Source: Spirochaetaceae bacterium (GTDB lineage: Bacteria > Spirochaetota > Spirochaetia > B11-G9). Taken from it: a DNA stretch of 7,275 nucleotides. Both the position numbers and the translations under genes were made by a program. The stretch spans positions 1 through 7,275 of the forward strand of contig DAOWMA010000102.1 in NCBI GenBank assembly GCA_030643345.1, read 5' to 3'. Positions 6,884 through 7,275 of this stretch are shown here, one piece after another. Position 1 is the stretch's first letter. Every line of letters begins with the position of its first letter. The notes below the pieces were generated by a model. The model saw only the letters and a program-made list of their open reading frames with translations. It searched no databases and was not told the origin of the DNA.

Positions 6884-7275
6884 CTAAAGACATGCCACAC
6901 CCCAGGCCTTATCCCATTGGGTTTTCCGCTTTTCACCATTTCTGGCAACCACTGATTGAGCTAACCAACAGAGAAGTTCCCATGAGTATCCTACAGTTGT
7001 AATACCATCCCGTCTGCTTGCATCCGACGGAGGAGTATATTCCACAAGATCCGCGCCCACAAGATCATCACGTTTTTTTTCTGAAACAATCCGGGTAAAA
7101 TCATATACCTGCCGCCAGGTTAAGCCAAAAGGATCGGCCAGACCATTAGATGAATGCTCTGTGGGATCAAGGACATCAAGATCGAAGGTAAGATAAACAG
7201 GTGTATCTTTTCCAATAACTTCCAGAGCTTCTTCGGCTACTGCTTTCGCACCCATTCTCCAAAAATCGTCTGAGG
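6884..7275 (-). CDS. Ureohydrolase (agmatinase/arginase superfamily), C-terminal part; 5' end beyond the window
   Basis: This is the C-terminal 129 or so residues of a metal-dependent C-N hydrolase that releases urea from a guanidino or similar substrate. The frame stays open to the right edge, so the Met codon at 7255 is internal and not the start. The fragment carries the last metal-binding motif, TFDLDVLDP, whose two Asp of DxD are metal ligands in the family. It also has GADLVEYTP, where the Glu matches the guanidinium-contacting Glu of arginases. The loop after the DxD motif reads TEHSSNGLADPFGL in place of the usual APGTGTP-type loop, so the substrate is probably not agmatine. The tail (GEKRKTQW) runs past the usual end of agmatinases and is shared with the next gene. 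By eye, about half of the aligned residues match that gene, so the two are diverged tandem paralogs. It ends with TAG, 22 bp before the next start. Superfamily is certain; substrate is unknown. Confidence 0.9.
   Translation of the reverse strand, partial: SDDFWRMGAKAVAEEALEVIGKDTPVYLTFDLDVLDPTEHSSNGLADPFGLTWRQVYDFTRIVSEKKRDDLVGADLVEYTPPSDASRRDGITTVGYSWELLCWLAQSVVARNGEKRKTQWDKAWGVACL

Noticed and set aside
6862..6948. Longer reading of the complete ureohydrolase from a TTG at 6948 (404 aa)
   Set aside because: It would overlap the preceding gene by 65 bp, starts with TTG and has no ribosome binding site. The added residues are an out-of-frame reading of the paralog's conserved tail, while ATG at 6861 has AAGGGA upstream.
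7253..7255. Start codon of the right-hand ureohydrolase at 7255 (123 aa protein)
   Set aside because: The frame continues open to the window edge, and the residues before this Met (SDDFWR) align with SFTADEVWD-region residues of the paralog, so it is internal.

Overview
The window holds seven genes, all on the minus strand and closely spaced (gaps of 21 to 81 bp). They look like one catabolic operon cut at both ends. In transcription order (right to left) they are: the C-terminal part of a ureohydrolase (agmatinase/arginase superfamily); a second, complete ureohydrolase; a GPH-type (MelB-like) cation symporter; a tungsten/molybdenum aldehyde:ferredoxin oxidoreductase (AOR); a small MoaD/ThiS-like sulfur carrier; a fold-type III PLP-dependent decarboxylase-like enzyme; and the N-terminal half of an Ldh2-family (malate/L-lactate dehydrogenase type 2) NAD(P)-dependent oxidoreductase. 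No RNA genes, mobile elements, CRISPR arrays or convincing terminators were seen.

The DNA is moderately AT-rich (roughly 40% G+C by eye), with clear Shine-Dalgarno sequences and standard stop codons, so this is a bacterium. The AOR, an oxygen-sensitive W/Mo enzyme that uses ferredoxin, points to an anaerobe. The sequence alone does not separate Bacillota, Spirochaetota, Desulfobacterota or similar lineages.

Taken together, the cluster reads as a pathway for a nitrogen-rich, probably guanidino-bearing, carbon source. The symporter would import it. The ureohydrolases would cleave the guanidino group and release urea. The PLP enzyme would decarboxylate an amino acid intermediate. The AOR, served by its own MoaD-like carrier, would oxidise an aldehyde to the acid and reduce ferredoxin. 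The Ldh2-type enzyme would interconvert a 2-hydroxy (or imino) acid and a 2-oxo acid. The order and substrate are inference. No transaminase or amine oxidase lies in the window to link an amine to an aldehyde, so part of the pathway is outside it or differs from this scheme.

Four of the enzymes keep their family's core motifs but depart from it at or near the active site. The complete ureohydrolase has Ser where agmatinase has a catalytic His and an altered substrate loop. The PLP enzyme has GRH in place of GSQ and a large insertion. The Ldh2 protein has NQG in place of SHG and lacks the LGTNP motif. The AOR has a C-x3-C-x3-C iron-sulfur motif. These differences suggest the cluster does not act on the textbook substrates (agmatine, diaminopimelate, malate).
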